Both the position numbers and the translations under genes were made by a program. Under the pieces are notes generated by a model. That model worked only from the letters and a program-made list of their open reading frames with translations. It did not search any database and was not told the DNA's origin. From positions 132,516-196,515 of the forward strand of contig MU119261.1 in assembly GCA_014904845.1 (NCBI GenBank): a stretch of DNA of 64,000 bases. Direction: 5' to 3'. Below are positions 10,085 through 20,691 of the stretch, piece after piece. The DNA is from Acephala macrosclerotiorum. Lineage: Eukaryota > Ascomycota > Leotiomycetes > Helotiales > Mollisiaceae. Every line of letters starts with the position of its first letter. Positions within the stretch are counted from its first letter, which is position 1.

Positions 10085-11738
10085 CTAACGAATCCTCTTC
10101 TCCGAGATCTTCCCACCCTCGCCCTCACCAACATCTCTTACAGCAACCGTATCCCAAAAAGCATCACAAAGATAACTGCCACTATAGCTCGGCTTCTCAA
10201 AGCCATCCGTCAACGGCTTCGTCGCCAACGCCGGCTTCTGAATCTCCTCAATATACCCCTCAATTCCCCTCTCCTTCCACAACTTCGCAAACTTCTCGGT
10301 CTGATAATTAATCCCCTGCAACGCCCAAATAGGTTGTACCTGCCACGCAACACCCAACTTCGCCATATCAGATGGGAAGGACTTCACTTTTTCAGGAGTG
10401 AATCCAGCTTTGGGATAGTCGTAATCACCAGTGTAGCCGAAAGCGAAGAGTCGGTCGGGGAACACGGCACGGACTTGGGTGTGGAAGGATACGATATCGT
10501 CCCAGTTGGGCATGTCCATTCTTGCCCATGTCACGTCACCGAGGGGGGCAGCGAGGAGAGCGCGTTCCACGATGGCGGTGACGCAGGATTTGTAGAAGAA
10601 TTGACCTTCGCGGGAACGGGGGAGGTCCCAGTCGAAGAATATTTCTTTGCTGACCGTCTCTTTAGCGATGGCGCGGCGATCTTTCAGGGGCTTGATACCG
10701 GATCCGAGTTTGGTGATGTATGCTGTGTACTCTTCTAGAGTTGCAATAGCTTGTACGGCTTCGTCGAAGGTGAGGAAGTTGACGCGCTTGATCCATTCTT
10801 TGCGGACTTCGAGAGGGTTTGAGGATCCGGCTTCAACAGCTTCCTTCAGGGTGTCTTGCAGGGATTTGACAGAGACGGTGGCTCCTCGAACGTACTTGTG
10901 GTCTCGGGCATCGATCACGTCTGTGATAAACTCGGAGTGATCGACGTCACATCTGCAGAGAAGCATGGTCTCGGCTCCCATGATGTCGATCTGCATTCTT
11001 GCAGCTGTCAATCGGTCCAAGTACTCGTTAGTAGTGACGACAGTTCTTCCTTGCCCGACTGTAAATTTCTTCTTTCCGATTGCAAGGTCGTCCAAGTGGA
11101 ACATGGCAACACCAGCTTCGACGAATAGTTTGGTCATCTTGACGGTTGAAGTCAGGCCTCCGAATCCCATATCACCATCTGCAACGATTGGAGTGAGGTA
11201 GTCCCAGTTCTCCAGATTGGCACGAGCTTCCTTTGGCTGCAGCATTCTGTAGTGATTTTGGCGCTGGCTGTGCCAGCATTGGGACTTGAAAATCTTGTCC
11301 ACCACTTTCGGTACTGTATCAAGAGGATAGTCGCAACAGTCCATTCCTGGCTCAGAGACCTCTGAGAAGCCGCAAAGTGCGCCAGAAACATAGAGTGTTT
11401 GTTGGTATTTGGCCATCTGAGAAGCAATGATGGGGTCCGTGACACCGAATGTCATCTCGTTGGTTCCGTTGACTCGGTGCTCATTGAGTAGGTCCCAGAG
11501 TTTTAAGGCCATGTCGCTAGAGGCATATTTTTGAGGGAGGAGACCTCTCAACGAGGCGATTCTGGCCGCAGAGTACGGTCTGTCGAGATCAGGTGTCAGC
11601 TCGAGATCTTGGAATGGAAGAAAGTGCTTACCTTTGAATGTGTTTCTGTCTTGGACTGCTCCACCACTCTTCGATTTGCTTGACTTTCGAGTCAAACTCA
11701 GCCTGTTCGGCATCAAGACATTGGGTGATCTTAGGCAT
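10085..11738 (-). CDS. Isocitrate-lyase-superfamily protein lacking the KKCGH signature
   Basis: A 533-residue protein from two exons (11738-11632 and 11579-10085), the length of fungal isocitrate lyases. The fold landmarks are clear: PYSAARIASLRG, LYVSGALCGFSE, YPLDTVPKVVDKIF, PIVADGDMGFGGL, AARMQIDIMGAETM and DWDLPRSREGQFFY. Key catalytic elements differ. The KKCGHM loop with its catalytic Cys (about residue 200) reads GKKKFTVGQGRTVV, the HIEDQ strand reads FHLDDL, and the C-terminal SPSFNW ligand motif reads YTGDYDY. The Asp pair of the metal site (ADGD) is kept. The gene is intact, so selection seems to hold it, but glyoxylate-cycle isocitrate cleavage or methylisocitrate cleavage is doubtful. 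A peroxisomal SKL-type end is absent (ends EKRIR). A GAAA-type microsatellite sits in its leader. Confidence 0.85.
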
Positions 11739-11769
11739 GTTGATGTTGTAAAAATCGAAGTAAAACTCA

Positions 11770-11770
11770 A

Positions 11771-11801
<31 letters not shown>
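11770..11801. repeat. AAAG tetranucleotide microsatellite
   Basis: About eight uninterrupted AAAG units just upstream of the start codon of the isocitrate-lyase-like gene, so on that gene's strand a CTTT tract in the 5' leader. Length is likely to vary between strains. Confidence 0.85.
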
Positions 11802-12610
11802 CAGAAGTTCGTGATGCTCACAAGAACTTCGCTGAAACCTCACAAGGCCACTTCGGCCTTCTCTCAGCCTCGCATTGCGGGGTCCCTGCCGATGTCCCTG
11901 GCCGGTTGCCCACCTATGGTTCCATCCTAGACATCTCTCGAGATAATGTACGTCGGTAAGATGCACGTGAGGCCCACAGCTCGGGGACGACTATTTCGTT
12001 GTTTAATTCCACACTTGTGGACCACGAATATGAGGTTTAAATGGGCATTCTCCTCATCCCGGAACAGTGGCTCACCCCATTTTTGATATTGCACGAGGCG
12101 CACAGGGGTCATGGTGGCAAAGAGTAGGCTTCTTACCTGCCTCCACTAAACTTGATAAGGCACGTTTCGGCGTCGAAGCCCGAAAACTAAACTAGTTTCG
12201 ACTACATCTCGACCCCGATGGCACAGCAATCCCTTCCGGATACCACGAACCAAGGCGGGATCTGATATTCAACGGCGTCGGGCCCGACGATACCATGGGG
12301 AAACCTTGTGGATCACGCCCGAGTTGATAACAGTGATTGCAGTTGCGGCGTGGCCAATTATTTGCCAAGGAAGGGCGTGGCTTGGGAAACGGCTGGGACA
12401 ATGCAGGCAGCTTTCCACGACTCGTACGAGTCCAGAACTTGGTGTCTCGACGAGCTTGATATCTTCTTGATATCTCGATATTTGATCCGACTGCATTGTG
12501 GCGTCGTGTGCTGCATTTCTACAAGAGTACAAAGTCAGGAAAGATCACCCTCCTGATCAGGTAATCTTACATCGACACACGACAGATATCAAATCTTCAA
12601 CCTTGTCAAT
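11802..12610. other. Divergent promoter region
   Basis: Lies between the isocitrate-lyase-like gene (-) and the MFS transporter (+). Two GATATC palindromes 5 nt apart plus a further CGATAT occur at about 12458-12483. No coding frame is credible here. Confidence 0.45.
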
Positions 12611-14328
12611 ATGTCTGCAGAGAAGATACCCATGGAGCCGATAGCATCCAAAGACGTGACCGCAGGAGAGGTTTTCAACTATTCCGATGCCGACATTGCA
12701 GCAGCATATGCAGATCGACTTGATGGTGAAGATGCCTATACTGCGGCGGAAGAGAAACGGCTGAGATGGAAACTCGATTTACGACTTGTCCCAATTCTGT
12801 GGCTCAACATCACTTTGGCTGCTATGGACAAAGTTACGACGTCTACTGCAGCCCTCTATGGAATGAAAACAGCAACTGGACTCACCGGTGATAGGTATTC
12901 ATGGGTTGGATCAGCTTTCTACGTAAGTCCCGTCCTACATATTCAACGTAATTACGGCTGACCCCTCAACAGTTTGGTTACCTAGTTTGGTGCTTCCCAT
13001 CTGGAGGGCTTCTCCAGAAGCTCCCAATCGCCAAGACTATGGCCATCGCGCAGATGCTATGGGGCATCGTCCTGATTGGTACTGGCTTCGCAAACAACTT
13101 TGAGACTTTAATCGCTCTCAGGGTTCTCCTCGGTGTTCTAGAGGCTCCAATCGTGCCTGGCAACTTCCTGATTGTTGGAATGTGGTACAACCGAAGGTAA
13201 ATTCGCCGCCCGCATCGAGGGATTAGGTGCTAATGCAATACAGAGAACAGCCTATTCGAACCGGATTGATGTACACTGGTCTCAGTGTGTGCTTTACTGG
13301 ACCTATCGGCTATGGCATTGGTTTCATTTCTGGTGCCGACAAATGGAGATACTTCTTCTGGATCACTGGGGCTATGACTTGCGCCTGGGCAATCGTCGTT
13401 TTGATCTTTCTGCTAGACAACCCAGTCAAGGCAAAGTTCATCACCGAACGACAGAAGGCAATCTCAATCGATCGGGTTCGAGCTGATCAAACTGGAATCG
13501 AGAACAAGACTTTTAAGAGAGAGCAGATGATTGAAACCTTCCTCGATCCTAAGACGTGGCTGATGTTTTTGTTCAATATCTGGATTTCCATTCCAAACGG
13601 TGGATTGACTAATGTCAGTATTTATATGCACCATTGCAAGGGAAAGTACTAACACCTGGCAGTTCTCACCCCTCATCATCAATGGTTTGGGCTACAGCTC
13701 GCAGCGGTCGACCCTCCTTACTATGCCAACAGGTATCATGCAGACAGTTTCATCCTACATGTGCAATGGCGGTGTTTTCCTCTGCGCTAAGTACCTGTCC
13801 AAATACCAATTACGAGGAGGCTGGGTCATATTCTCATGCATCGTCGGAATAATCGCCGCCATATTCCTATACACGCTGCCCCTCGACAATCTCCATGGTA
13901 GACTTGCTGCACTCTACATGTCATATTTCTATCTTGGTGGTTACATTGTCGCACTTGGTATGAACACAGCAAACACAGCGTGAGTGCCATTTCCCACCAT
14001 AGGTTCCTCAATACTAACAATTATCAGCGGCCATACTAAGAAGGTCACCACGAATGCCCTGATCTTCATCGCCTACTGCGTATCCAACATCATCGCTCCT
14101 CAATTCTTCAAAGCTGAACAAGCCCCTCTCTATCCCCTCGGTATGGGCGCTATCCTCGCCTCTTACGTTCTTTCTATGATCACTATGGTAGTCTATATGC
14201 TCTACTGCGCATACGAGAATCGACGACGAGACAGACTTGATTCAGCTGCTGGAGAGAAAATCCATCGGGATACCGACTTCAAGGGTCTTACCGACAAGCA
14301 AAACATTCACTTTAGATATGTGTGGTGA
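12611..14328 (+). CDS. MFS transporter, allantoate permease (Dal5)/anion:cation symporter type
   Basis: A 507-residue, 12-helix plasma-membrane transporter from five exons: 12611-12922, 12973-13196, 13244-13613, 13663-13979 and 14028-14328. All borders are GT-AG and in phase. Family landmarks are KLDLRLVPILWLN at the first helix, ALYGMKTATGLTG, the FGYLVWCFPSGGLLQKLP loop and LGVLEAPIVPGNFLIVGMWY (helices 4-5). Later landmarks are EQPIRTGLMYTG before helix 5/6, the central loop with QMIETFLDPKTW, and GGHTKK-type sequence after helix 10. Dal5-like carriers import allantoate, ureidosuccinate, nicotinate, biotin precursors or dipeptides; the substrate here cannot be told from sequence. It is divergent from the isocitrate-lyase-like gene, which is suggestive but not proof of co-regulation. 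No defect seen. Confidence 0.92.
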
Positions 14329-14599
14329 TTTTGCGGGCATTGTAATGTTAGATAGGAATTTTCATGTTGAATGAAAAGCTGGCTGATATAGGAAATGAAG
14401 CGCGATTGCAAAACACATTGTATTTACAATCTATCCATCCATAACCATCACCTGCTTCGCCAGCGAAGACCGATTCGAGCCTGCTCTTCCTTTCTTGTGC
14501 TTCCGTCTTATATCCCGCTCATCTCATATCCCATTGCTCAAGAAGGCAAGTTTCTTACAAAGGCTAAAACAATCATCAGCATCTATCAAACTATCAAAA

Positions 14600-14894
14600 C
14601 TACCAAGTGGCACTTACACCAGCATCGCAAGCATCCTGGCAGAGAGTCTTGGCAAGAGCAGCAGTCACAGTATCCTGTTGAATTCGTTAGCTTTCCTCGA
14701 AGTCCGAAGTTGGAATAATTGGATCGTACGCAAAGGGCTTTGCAAGCAGTCTGGCAAACGGTCAAAGGAGTACCAGTCAAGGTACCGCAAGTCCGTTTCT
14801 CGATAGAACCTGCTGCTAGGGCAAGTTCGGTAGTGGGGATGGCGGAGGAGGCGGCGACGAGGAGGGTGAGGGTGGCGAGGACGTTGAAACGCAT
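14600..14894 (-). CDS. Small secreted six-cysteine protein with Kex2 site (SSP1)
   Basis: Two exons (14894-14730 and 14674-14600) encode 79 residues. A signal peptide (about residues 1-18, LATLTLLVAASSA) is followed by a propeptide ending in Lys-Arg at 33-34, a Kex2-type cleavage site, and a 45-residue mature part with six cysteines. Their spacing is C-x10-C-x3-C-x3-C-x11-C-x3-C, which suits two amphipathic helices pinned by disulfides, as in alpha-hairpinin-like peptides. The intron falls directly after the third Cys of the CX3CX3C run. No family is recognised; an extracellular peptide, effector or antimicrobial role is inference only. It shares the CX3CX3C-x11-CX3C core with the divergent neighbour at 16589-16919. 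A TATA-like box lies about 160 nt upstream, with a pyrimidine-rich leader on its strand. Confidence 0.7.
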
Positions 14895-15054
14895 TTTGAT
14901 TGATTTGGTTGGGGGTTGGGTATCTTAAGAGAAGAAGTGATTGAAGTGAAGAATAGTAAGTTGAAGGTGTTGAAATGAAGTGAAGTGAAGTGAAACTGAA
15001 GTGAAAAGAAGATGTTAATGCTGATGATGAGTTGGAATGGTGGTGGATGGGGGG

Positions 15055-15063
15055 TATCTTATA
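15055..15063 (-). promoter_or_regulatory. TATA-like element of SSP1
   Basis: On the minus strand this reads TATAAGATA, about 160 nt upstream of the SSP1 ATG, followed by a CT-rich leader containing repeated CACTT units (GAAGTGAAGTG on the plus strand). The arrangement matches that of SSP2. Confidence 0.45.
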
Positions 15064-16414
15064 CTAAGTCTTCTGTCCTTTTTCCTTCATGAATTAATAC
15101 TGATTTCTCACGAGGCAGACTTTGGTCTTCTCGTAACCGCAATTGGACTGACCAGGAGGATTCATCGTTTCAAAGAGAAAAAGGACGATTTAGAGTTTAC
15201 ACCCTTCCCTTGCTGCCGTTTCTCTATCTTCATGTCTGCAAGACCTCGTTAACAGCCTCTGCCATCACAAATTACCTTGTGAGTATCTTCAATGTGCTGC
15301 GCTGTGGAGAGACCGGACCAGAACAGGACACACTGTCCAGCATCTGCTGGGATTCACAAGCGAGAAAGGGGATCGCTTAGCTCACTTGGAACCGAGGGGC
15401 GCTGTCATAGCAACCACGATCAAGGGATTCCCATGCTGCTCTATCCAAAAAGACCCTACGACCACTTAGAAGCATTCGGTCTCGCAGGAAACTTCATGGC
15501 TCCCAGTTTGGTCCTTAAAAGCGGCGAGCTCCTTGTCGTGGTAAGGCATTCCGCCGCAGTGGGAGATCTCCGGCATAGTCCTTCAGCCCCGTGGAGATCA
15601 CACAACCCCATAGGTTCATGCCCTGCAAACCTTAATCACAGCCACAACATTCCATCCTTCGTCCCATACTGAGACATCATGAGGCTAAAGGCTAGTGTCA
15701 ATGCTTCCGCCTCGAATTCCCCAAAAGAGAGGCTCACATGGACTATAGATCCACAACTTAGCCAGATTTGGACTTGAGGGCTAGAATACGAAACTTCCAG
15801 ATCATCTATCAGAAGGAACATTGTAGGGGATGTTGGGAGCTAGTCAGTGTTGGGCTCATGCATGGCATTTCTAGGCTAAGTTCCAGCAATTTAGGTCCTT
15901 GCGGTTGAGTTTTGCGACCCCCAGAAGCTCGATTGAAGATATCTTAGTATTTTCGGCGGCCATTTCCCCACAGCAGCCTATCGATCTGGATTCAGACGCT
16001 CAAAAGAGTTCCAAGCAACATGTATTTCCACCTTTCTTTCTTATTGTATGTTGTATAGGCTTCCGAATAGGCCAAGTCTGCATTATGGACACCATGGAAG
16101 GAGTCGGAGGGGTTTCGATTTGAATCCTTCTTGTTGGAGATAGTTTGGACGCAGCCCGTTTCTCGAGTTTGACATGTTCCTTTGAACTTTAATGCCCTGT
16201 TCTGACGTGTCTCATTGATATCGGCTCAAGGAAGGATCTCACAGCCTCGCTTGATCTATTCAGAATGAGCCTTCTCGTTCAAACCGAGCTGCGCAGACCA
16301 CATCACGGTGGCTTCGTTCCAAAGAAGGAAGGTCTGCTTCTGAGCTCTCAATGCGTTGTACCTTGAGGACTTGTTCACTTTTGATCGGCGGGTGAATGTG
16401 TCCAGCAAACTCGA
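15064..16414. other. Intergenic core between the two secreted-protein promoters
   Basis: About 1.35 kb with scattered small open frames on both strands (for example 15292-15672) that show no signal peptide, domain or conserved motif. It appears to be only the shared upstream region of two divergent secreted-protein genes. Confidence 0.45.
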
Positions 16415-16422
16415 TATATAAA
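16415..16422 (+). promoter_or_regulatory. TATA box of SSP2
   Basis: TATATAAA 167 nt upstream of the SSP2 ATG. It is followed by a long C/T-rich, G-poor leader (about 16450-16588), typical of strongly expressed fungal secreted-protein genes. Confidence 0.6.
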
Positions 16423-16588
16423 GGACAGTCAACTTGCACAACATAATATCATTCTCATCAACCAGTCTTCTCTTCCTTCAATACCAGCAACTTCAATTCA
16501 AATTTCTTCTCCTTCTAACTCACTACTTCATTCTTTGAACCAACCTCCTCTTTTCAAGATACCCAATACCAACCTCACTACCTTCAAC

Positions 16589-16919
16589 ATGCAATTCTTC
16601 ACCACCGTCATCGCCCTTTTCGCTGCTGTCGCAGTCGCAGTCCCTACCGGAAACGAAGCTTCTTTGGTTGAAGCTCGAGCTCTTGGTACTTCCATCGCTG
16701 AGCGATCTATTTGCACAGTTGCTGTGAGTATTTCTCCTGCTCTTGGCATTCGGGATGTGACTGACATAATCAGTGCGATGTTGCTTGCAACTCTACTATT
16801 TTGGCTTTGGATCAACTTCAGTGCTTGCAAGTCTGCGTAAGTTCAAGCCCCCTAGTGAATGCTCTCATTTGAGGATTAAATGACTAACTGGGATGGGAAT
16901 ACAGAAGTCCAAGTGTTAG
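16589..16919 (+). CDS. Small secreted six-cysteine protein (SSP2)
   Basis: Three exons (16589-16723, 16774-16836 and 16905-16919) encode 70 residues. A clear signal peptide (FFTTVIALFAAVAVAVP) leads to a short propeptide-like stretch with dibasic-poor acidic residues (LVEARALG, IAER). A C-terminal 30-residue domain follows with cysteine spacing C-x3-C-x3-C-x11-C-x3-C-x3-C, ending LQVCKSKC. The last exon codes for only four residues before TAG. The symmetric spacing predicts a two-helix hairpin clamped by three disulfides. The core pattern is the same as in the divergent SSP1 1.7 kb away, though the remaining residues hardly match and the intron positions differ. No known family is recognised, so function is open. 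Confidence 0.72.
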
Positions 16920-17785
16920 ATTATGATACACGAGGGGAAGCTTGGATTTCAGACTGTTTTCTGGCAGGAGATGATGATTGAAAACATGGGATGATTTTAT
17001 GTTTTGAATTTGGACTTAGAGGCAGCATTTCGTGAATCAATAAGGCACTGGCTGCTTTCTTCACAACACTTGCCCATTTCCAAGTGGCTACTTATTGTGT
17101 GATTTTGATCCCTTAACCTTCTTCCTCGCTTTAGCCGTTGCTATATTTGTGAGCTTCCTTGGCCTTCGAATTCATCTGATGATAAGACTTTGGGTCCGAC
17201 TTAGCTCCCGCTGTCTGGGCGAACCCATCCGGGTCATTGACCATTCACAAATTCAGCCGTTTCCATCTGATAATACCGCAAAGTTTCGGTGCTGTGTGAC
17301 AATCACTAACCGAAGTGTAATACATCTAATCAGTTCCCCAGTCCAGCATTGAAGCTCAAGGGCAGATCCGGAACGAAGCGAGAACCATTCCTTTCGAGGT
17401 GTAGCGAAAAATTAACTTTCTATCAACACAACGCATTACTTGACAGCTCCACTCGAGAAAATTCTCGGAAGAACCGACTACTCAAGAAAAGTAAAGCATA
17501 TACACGAGTGGATCGTTTGATCCTTCGAAAGTTTAATTTTTAGGCTGGGCTGATGCTGTATGTCAGCGCGGCGCAACGCAACGAAGCGAAGCGAGTTGAG
17601 CGATCTACAGCTGGGGTTGAGCAAGTGTGGAACAGCTGTTTGATATCCAGAGGCGGAGTTATAAGAATTAGTGTCCAGGATTTTCTTATATTTATACCTA
17701 CCTTCATTCCCCCTTGATTCTTGTGCACAGAAAAATAATATTCATCCAAGCTCCACAATTTCACTTTAAATACTCAGGATTCATC
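16920..17785. other. Intergenic region
   Basis: 3' flank of SSP2 and upstream region of the MARVEL-like gene. A TATTTATA-like motif at about 17688-17696 lies some 95 nt upstream of that gene's ATG. No gene is supported. Confidence 0.4.
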
Positions 17786-18372
17786 ATGTCTTCAGCAGTC
17801 AACGCCGCACTCCGAGGTGGGCAAGCATTCCACTCTTTGGTAGTGCTGGCTCTCTCGAGTTATGGTGAGCTCACCAACTCGCAACTTCCTTCTCTCACTT
17901 GCTGACTCACCTAGTTGCGTATGAAAATAACCGGTCCCTTATTCCTTCCTCGCCTCAGATCAATTTCCTCATCTTCGCCTCTTCTTTCTCAATCATCGCT
18001 CTGCTGTTTCTGGAAATCATACCTCGCATCTCGCCAAGAGGTATAACCCCCCTCAAATTTTCTCGCATAGGTGTTCACTTGAATGAAGGAAGCTGACATT
18101 GACCAGCATCACCAGCACCACACGCGATCCTGCTCGTACAAGCATTAGTCTCAGGTCTCTTCATGGCTGGTTTCATCGCATTGTTGGTCTTCCTTTCAAG
18201 ACTTCTGTTCTGCCATGGACCAGTCTGCGTAGCCGCTCGCGCTGATGCAGTGTTCGCTGCGTTGAGTTATGCTGTTTGGGTTGCTTCTGCGACAATTACT
18301 GGAATTCAAATCTCACGAGCGAGTAAGGATGTGAAGGAGATTGACAAGGAGAAGACGCTTGGTGAGGCGTGA
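17786..18372 (+). CDS. Four-helix MARVEL-like membrane protein
   Basis: Three exons (17786-17864, 17915-18040 and 18107-18372) give 156 residues. There are four hydrophobic segments: around residues 12-28 (AFHSLVVLALSS), 45-65 (INFLIFASSFSIIALLFLE), 75-105 (AILLVQALVSGLFMAGFIALLVFLS) and 120-140 (VFAALSYAVWVASATITGIQ). A short charged cytoplasmic tail ends EKTLGEA. Length, the ENNRSLIPSSPQINF loop after helix 1 and the terminal helix pattern fit fungal MARVEL-domain proteins, which sit in the plasma membrane or endosomes and have no enzymatic role. The introns are in phase and typical. Confidence 0.75.
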
Positions 18373-19010
18373 TTTGATGAAAGAGGAAGGAGTGAATGGT
18401 GTCAAATTGGTAGCCAGACTGTGGTGCATGAAGCGATGATGAATGACTGTCATGACTATACACGCATCTGATGGCTTTGAGAGCTTGTTCAGATTTGTCC
18501 GAAATTTTAGATTGCAATTGATCTTTTACTCAGCTGCTTGGAGGTTCGAGTCGGGAGAGTGGCACAGACCTAGATCACAACACTTCGTCACTTTAGATTA
18601 CCTTCATGTCATATAGAGCCATTCTCCGCCATCCGGAGTGTCGGAGGGTCTAGGCTCTGCTCTCAACCCAACCCTGTGTCTTCGCTCGAGGTACTACTAC
18701 CCTTTTTGGTCACATGCTGTTGAGTTCGTGGTAGCGAATCGGGGCGGAAGGCCTAGCGAGCCCCCTTCAGGTAAAGTGGAAGAAGCTGTCGACTTCCAAG
18801 TGGCTTCGATGGCTACCTATGCTCATCAAGAGCCACCAGTCTTCGATGTCGATTATGGGGTTCGGATGACGATGAATAAGAGTCTCTCGAGAACGCGTCG
18901 CCCATAATTGACAATGAAGTCCTGACTACAATGTCAGATTGCCTTCTAATAACCTTCCGGTCCAAGAACGAAATAAAACAAAAACGTTGATATAATTTCT
19001 AAATTCCACA
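18373..19010. other. Intergenic region
   Basis: Between the MARVEL-like gene and the decayed gene at 19011. The open frame 18638-18907 has no motif. Nothing else is visible. Confidence 0.4.
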
Positions 19011-19737
19011 ATGAATCGGTCCGCATACTACAGAGGGACCTCTACGTACTCACGCGTCTCCTTTGCAACCATTACTTCTACTTCCTCCATCTCCACCTCA
19101 ACTCCGACCCAAACCACATCCATCTTCCCTTCAGAATTCGGATTCTATCGCTTCGGTCCCCATACCACCGTCCTCGCACTCACAACAAAAGACCCCGAGC
19201 CCTTCGCCTTAGTCCAAACATATCACGCCTTCCGTAGCAAACCCGACATAACCCTGTACCAAGGCCGCAACAAATGATGTCACTAACTCGCATCGGCTCA
19301 ATTCCAAGGACTCCACGGCCGTCCAAGGACTCCACGGCCGGCCACATATAACTCTCGGCTCCACCCGATTCGGTACCGCACCCACCGAGAAAGTAGAATA
19401 CGAAGGCTTCCTCCAAGTAGCTCATCACTTCTCCATATACCTCGACTCTTTACAAGCTCGCGAATGATTCGAATGGAAAAATTGTTGTCGAGCTGAACTA
19501 AAAGCGCTGGGACATTCAAGTGGGTTGAAACTTGTTAGAGTGGTGACTAGAGATGTGGTTGTTGTTTATGCAAAAGTAACTTGTACAGTAAAGAAGACGG
19601 GGAAGATGAGATTTCTTACGTGGAGTTTGTTGGGGAATGAGTTTCGGATAATGGCTGTTATGAGTTTGTTGGCTATTTTGGAGGTGGAGAGGAGGAATAG
19701 GGAGAGTGTAACTGTGGCATCATCGAGTGATGCTTGA
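19011..19737 (+). pseudogene. Decayed member of a conserved fungal family (possibly tubby/LURP-like fold)
   Basis: Translated segments resemble a widespread uncharacterised filamentous-fungal protein of ~230 residues. There is an N-terminal Ser/Thr-rich part, FGPHTTVLALTTKDPEPFALV, a central hydrophobic strand region, the RE-FEWK-type motif, LGHSSGLKLVRV, and a C-terminal MAVMSLLAILEVERR. It is broken by TGA at 19275-19277, TAA at 19284-19286, an exact 19-bp tandem duplication at 19303-19340 and TGA at 19465-19467. Removing one 19-bp copy puts both halves in one frame. All three stops are one C-to-T step from a sensible codon (CGA, CAA, CGA). The functional family is unassigned; relation to tubby-C-terminal/LURP folds is a guess. 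Confidence 0.65.
19303..19340. repeat. Exact 19-bp tandem duplication
   Basis: TCCAAGGACTCCACGGCCG occurs twice back to back (19303-19321 and 19322-19340). The extra copy shifts the reading frame of the surrounding relic gene by one base. Confidence 0.95.
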
Positions 19738-19937
19738 ATTGCGCCTACGATGGCAGGCACGGTTCTTTTTTGATTATTTATATAAGAAATGGCTAGAGCT
19801 GTGGTCGTATTGAATGCAGCTTGAAGCCACTGAGTTGTGGGCTAGTGGTGTTCAGTTGCTAGTTGATTTGGGTCTATCAAGTGCAAATCGTGCAACGACT
19901 TCAAGATCTTCTTCACTCACTAAAAACGCGCCCTAGC

Positions 19938-20691
19938 TCATTGCCTATACCTCTCAGAGTTCGGCTCCCTCATCATACACCTCCAAACAAAATCCCCCTT
20001 CGGCGTCCTCACCGTCATCTCCTCAACATCCCTCCACCCAAACCTAGGATACAACCCTGCACCCATCTCAGTCGCCTGGATATAAGTCTTCGCATTCGCC
20101 TTATTCGCATTATCCAAAAATCGCTGCAAGAGCATGCTACCAAGTCCTTTGCGATGATATTCTGGTAGTGTGCATAGGACGTTGACAACTGTAAAATGTT
20201 AGTGGACGCGGGTCACGTTGGAAAGTGAGACTGAGAGAATGGAAAGGATGGGTAGAGGGATTTACAGAAGTCTTTCTCGTAGTTCATGTGTTTGTCTCTG
20301 TATGTATCCATTTGCTCGAACCAGTGCATTAGCAAAGGGACATTCGTTCCCTCGGGTGGAGCATCGTGTTCTTGAGTACGCTCGGCTGGTTTGGCCGGGT
20401 ATCTGACTTTCGTGAAAGCGACAGCCTTTCTATTACACAATTAAATCTTCATTTTCATTTCATATTGTTGTAAATGGCTTACCCAGTAGGGACATCCACA
20501 ACCTTGAAGATCATCTCTCCAGGCTTCTTCATGTCTTCTCTCAGCCACGCCGTCCAGAACGCATCTTGGGTAGCTTGATCAACTCCGGGCATAAGCTGGG
20601 TGAGAATAGGGTCATGTTCATACGCCTTTCCTAGAACTGCTCCGAGTTCTTCGAGATCAGGGGCGCCTGCTTTTTTCAGTTCGAAAGCCAT
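19938..20691 (-). CDS. GNAT-family N-acetyltransferase
   Basis: A 207-residue acyl-CoA-dependent acetyltransferase from three exons (20691-20483, 20429-20266 and 20188-19938). The N-terminal helix region (DLEELGAVLGKAYEHDPILTQLMPG) matches the usual fungal GNAT start. Motif A follows a beta strand in exon 3: VNVLCTLPEYHRKGLGSMLLQ, with the R/Q-x-x-G-x-G/A acetyl-CoA loop seen as RKGLGS. Motif B-like YIQATEMGAGLYPRFGW follows. Substrate unknown; small-molecule targets are usual in this subgroup. The gene ends shortly upstream of the relic gene, which converges on it. No defect visible. Confidence 0.88.

Noticed and set aside
10019..10738. A 239-codon plus-strand frame across the ICL-like gene
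   Set aside because: It is the antisense shadow of strong coding sequence. Its translation is motif-free and the opposite strand carries unmistakable ICL-family motifs.
11640..11966. N-terminal extension of the ICL-like protein beyond 11738
   Set aside because: The upstream in-frame sequence runs through the microsatellite and lacks any ATG; the ATG at 11738 gives the family-standard N-terminus.
15292..15672. 126-codon plus-strand frame between the two secreted-protein genes
   Set aside because: No start context, no hydrophobic leader and no recognisable composition; it lies in what appears to be shared promoter DNA.
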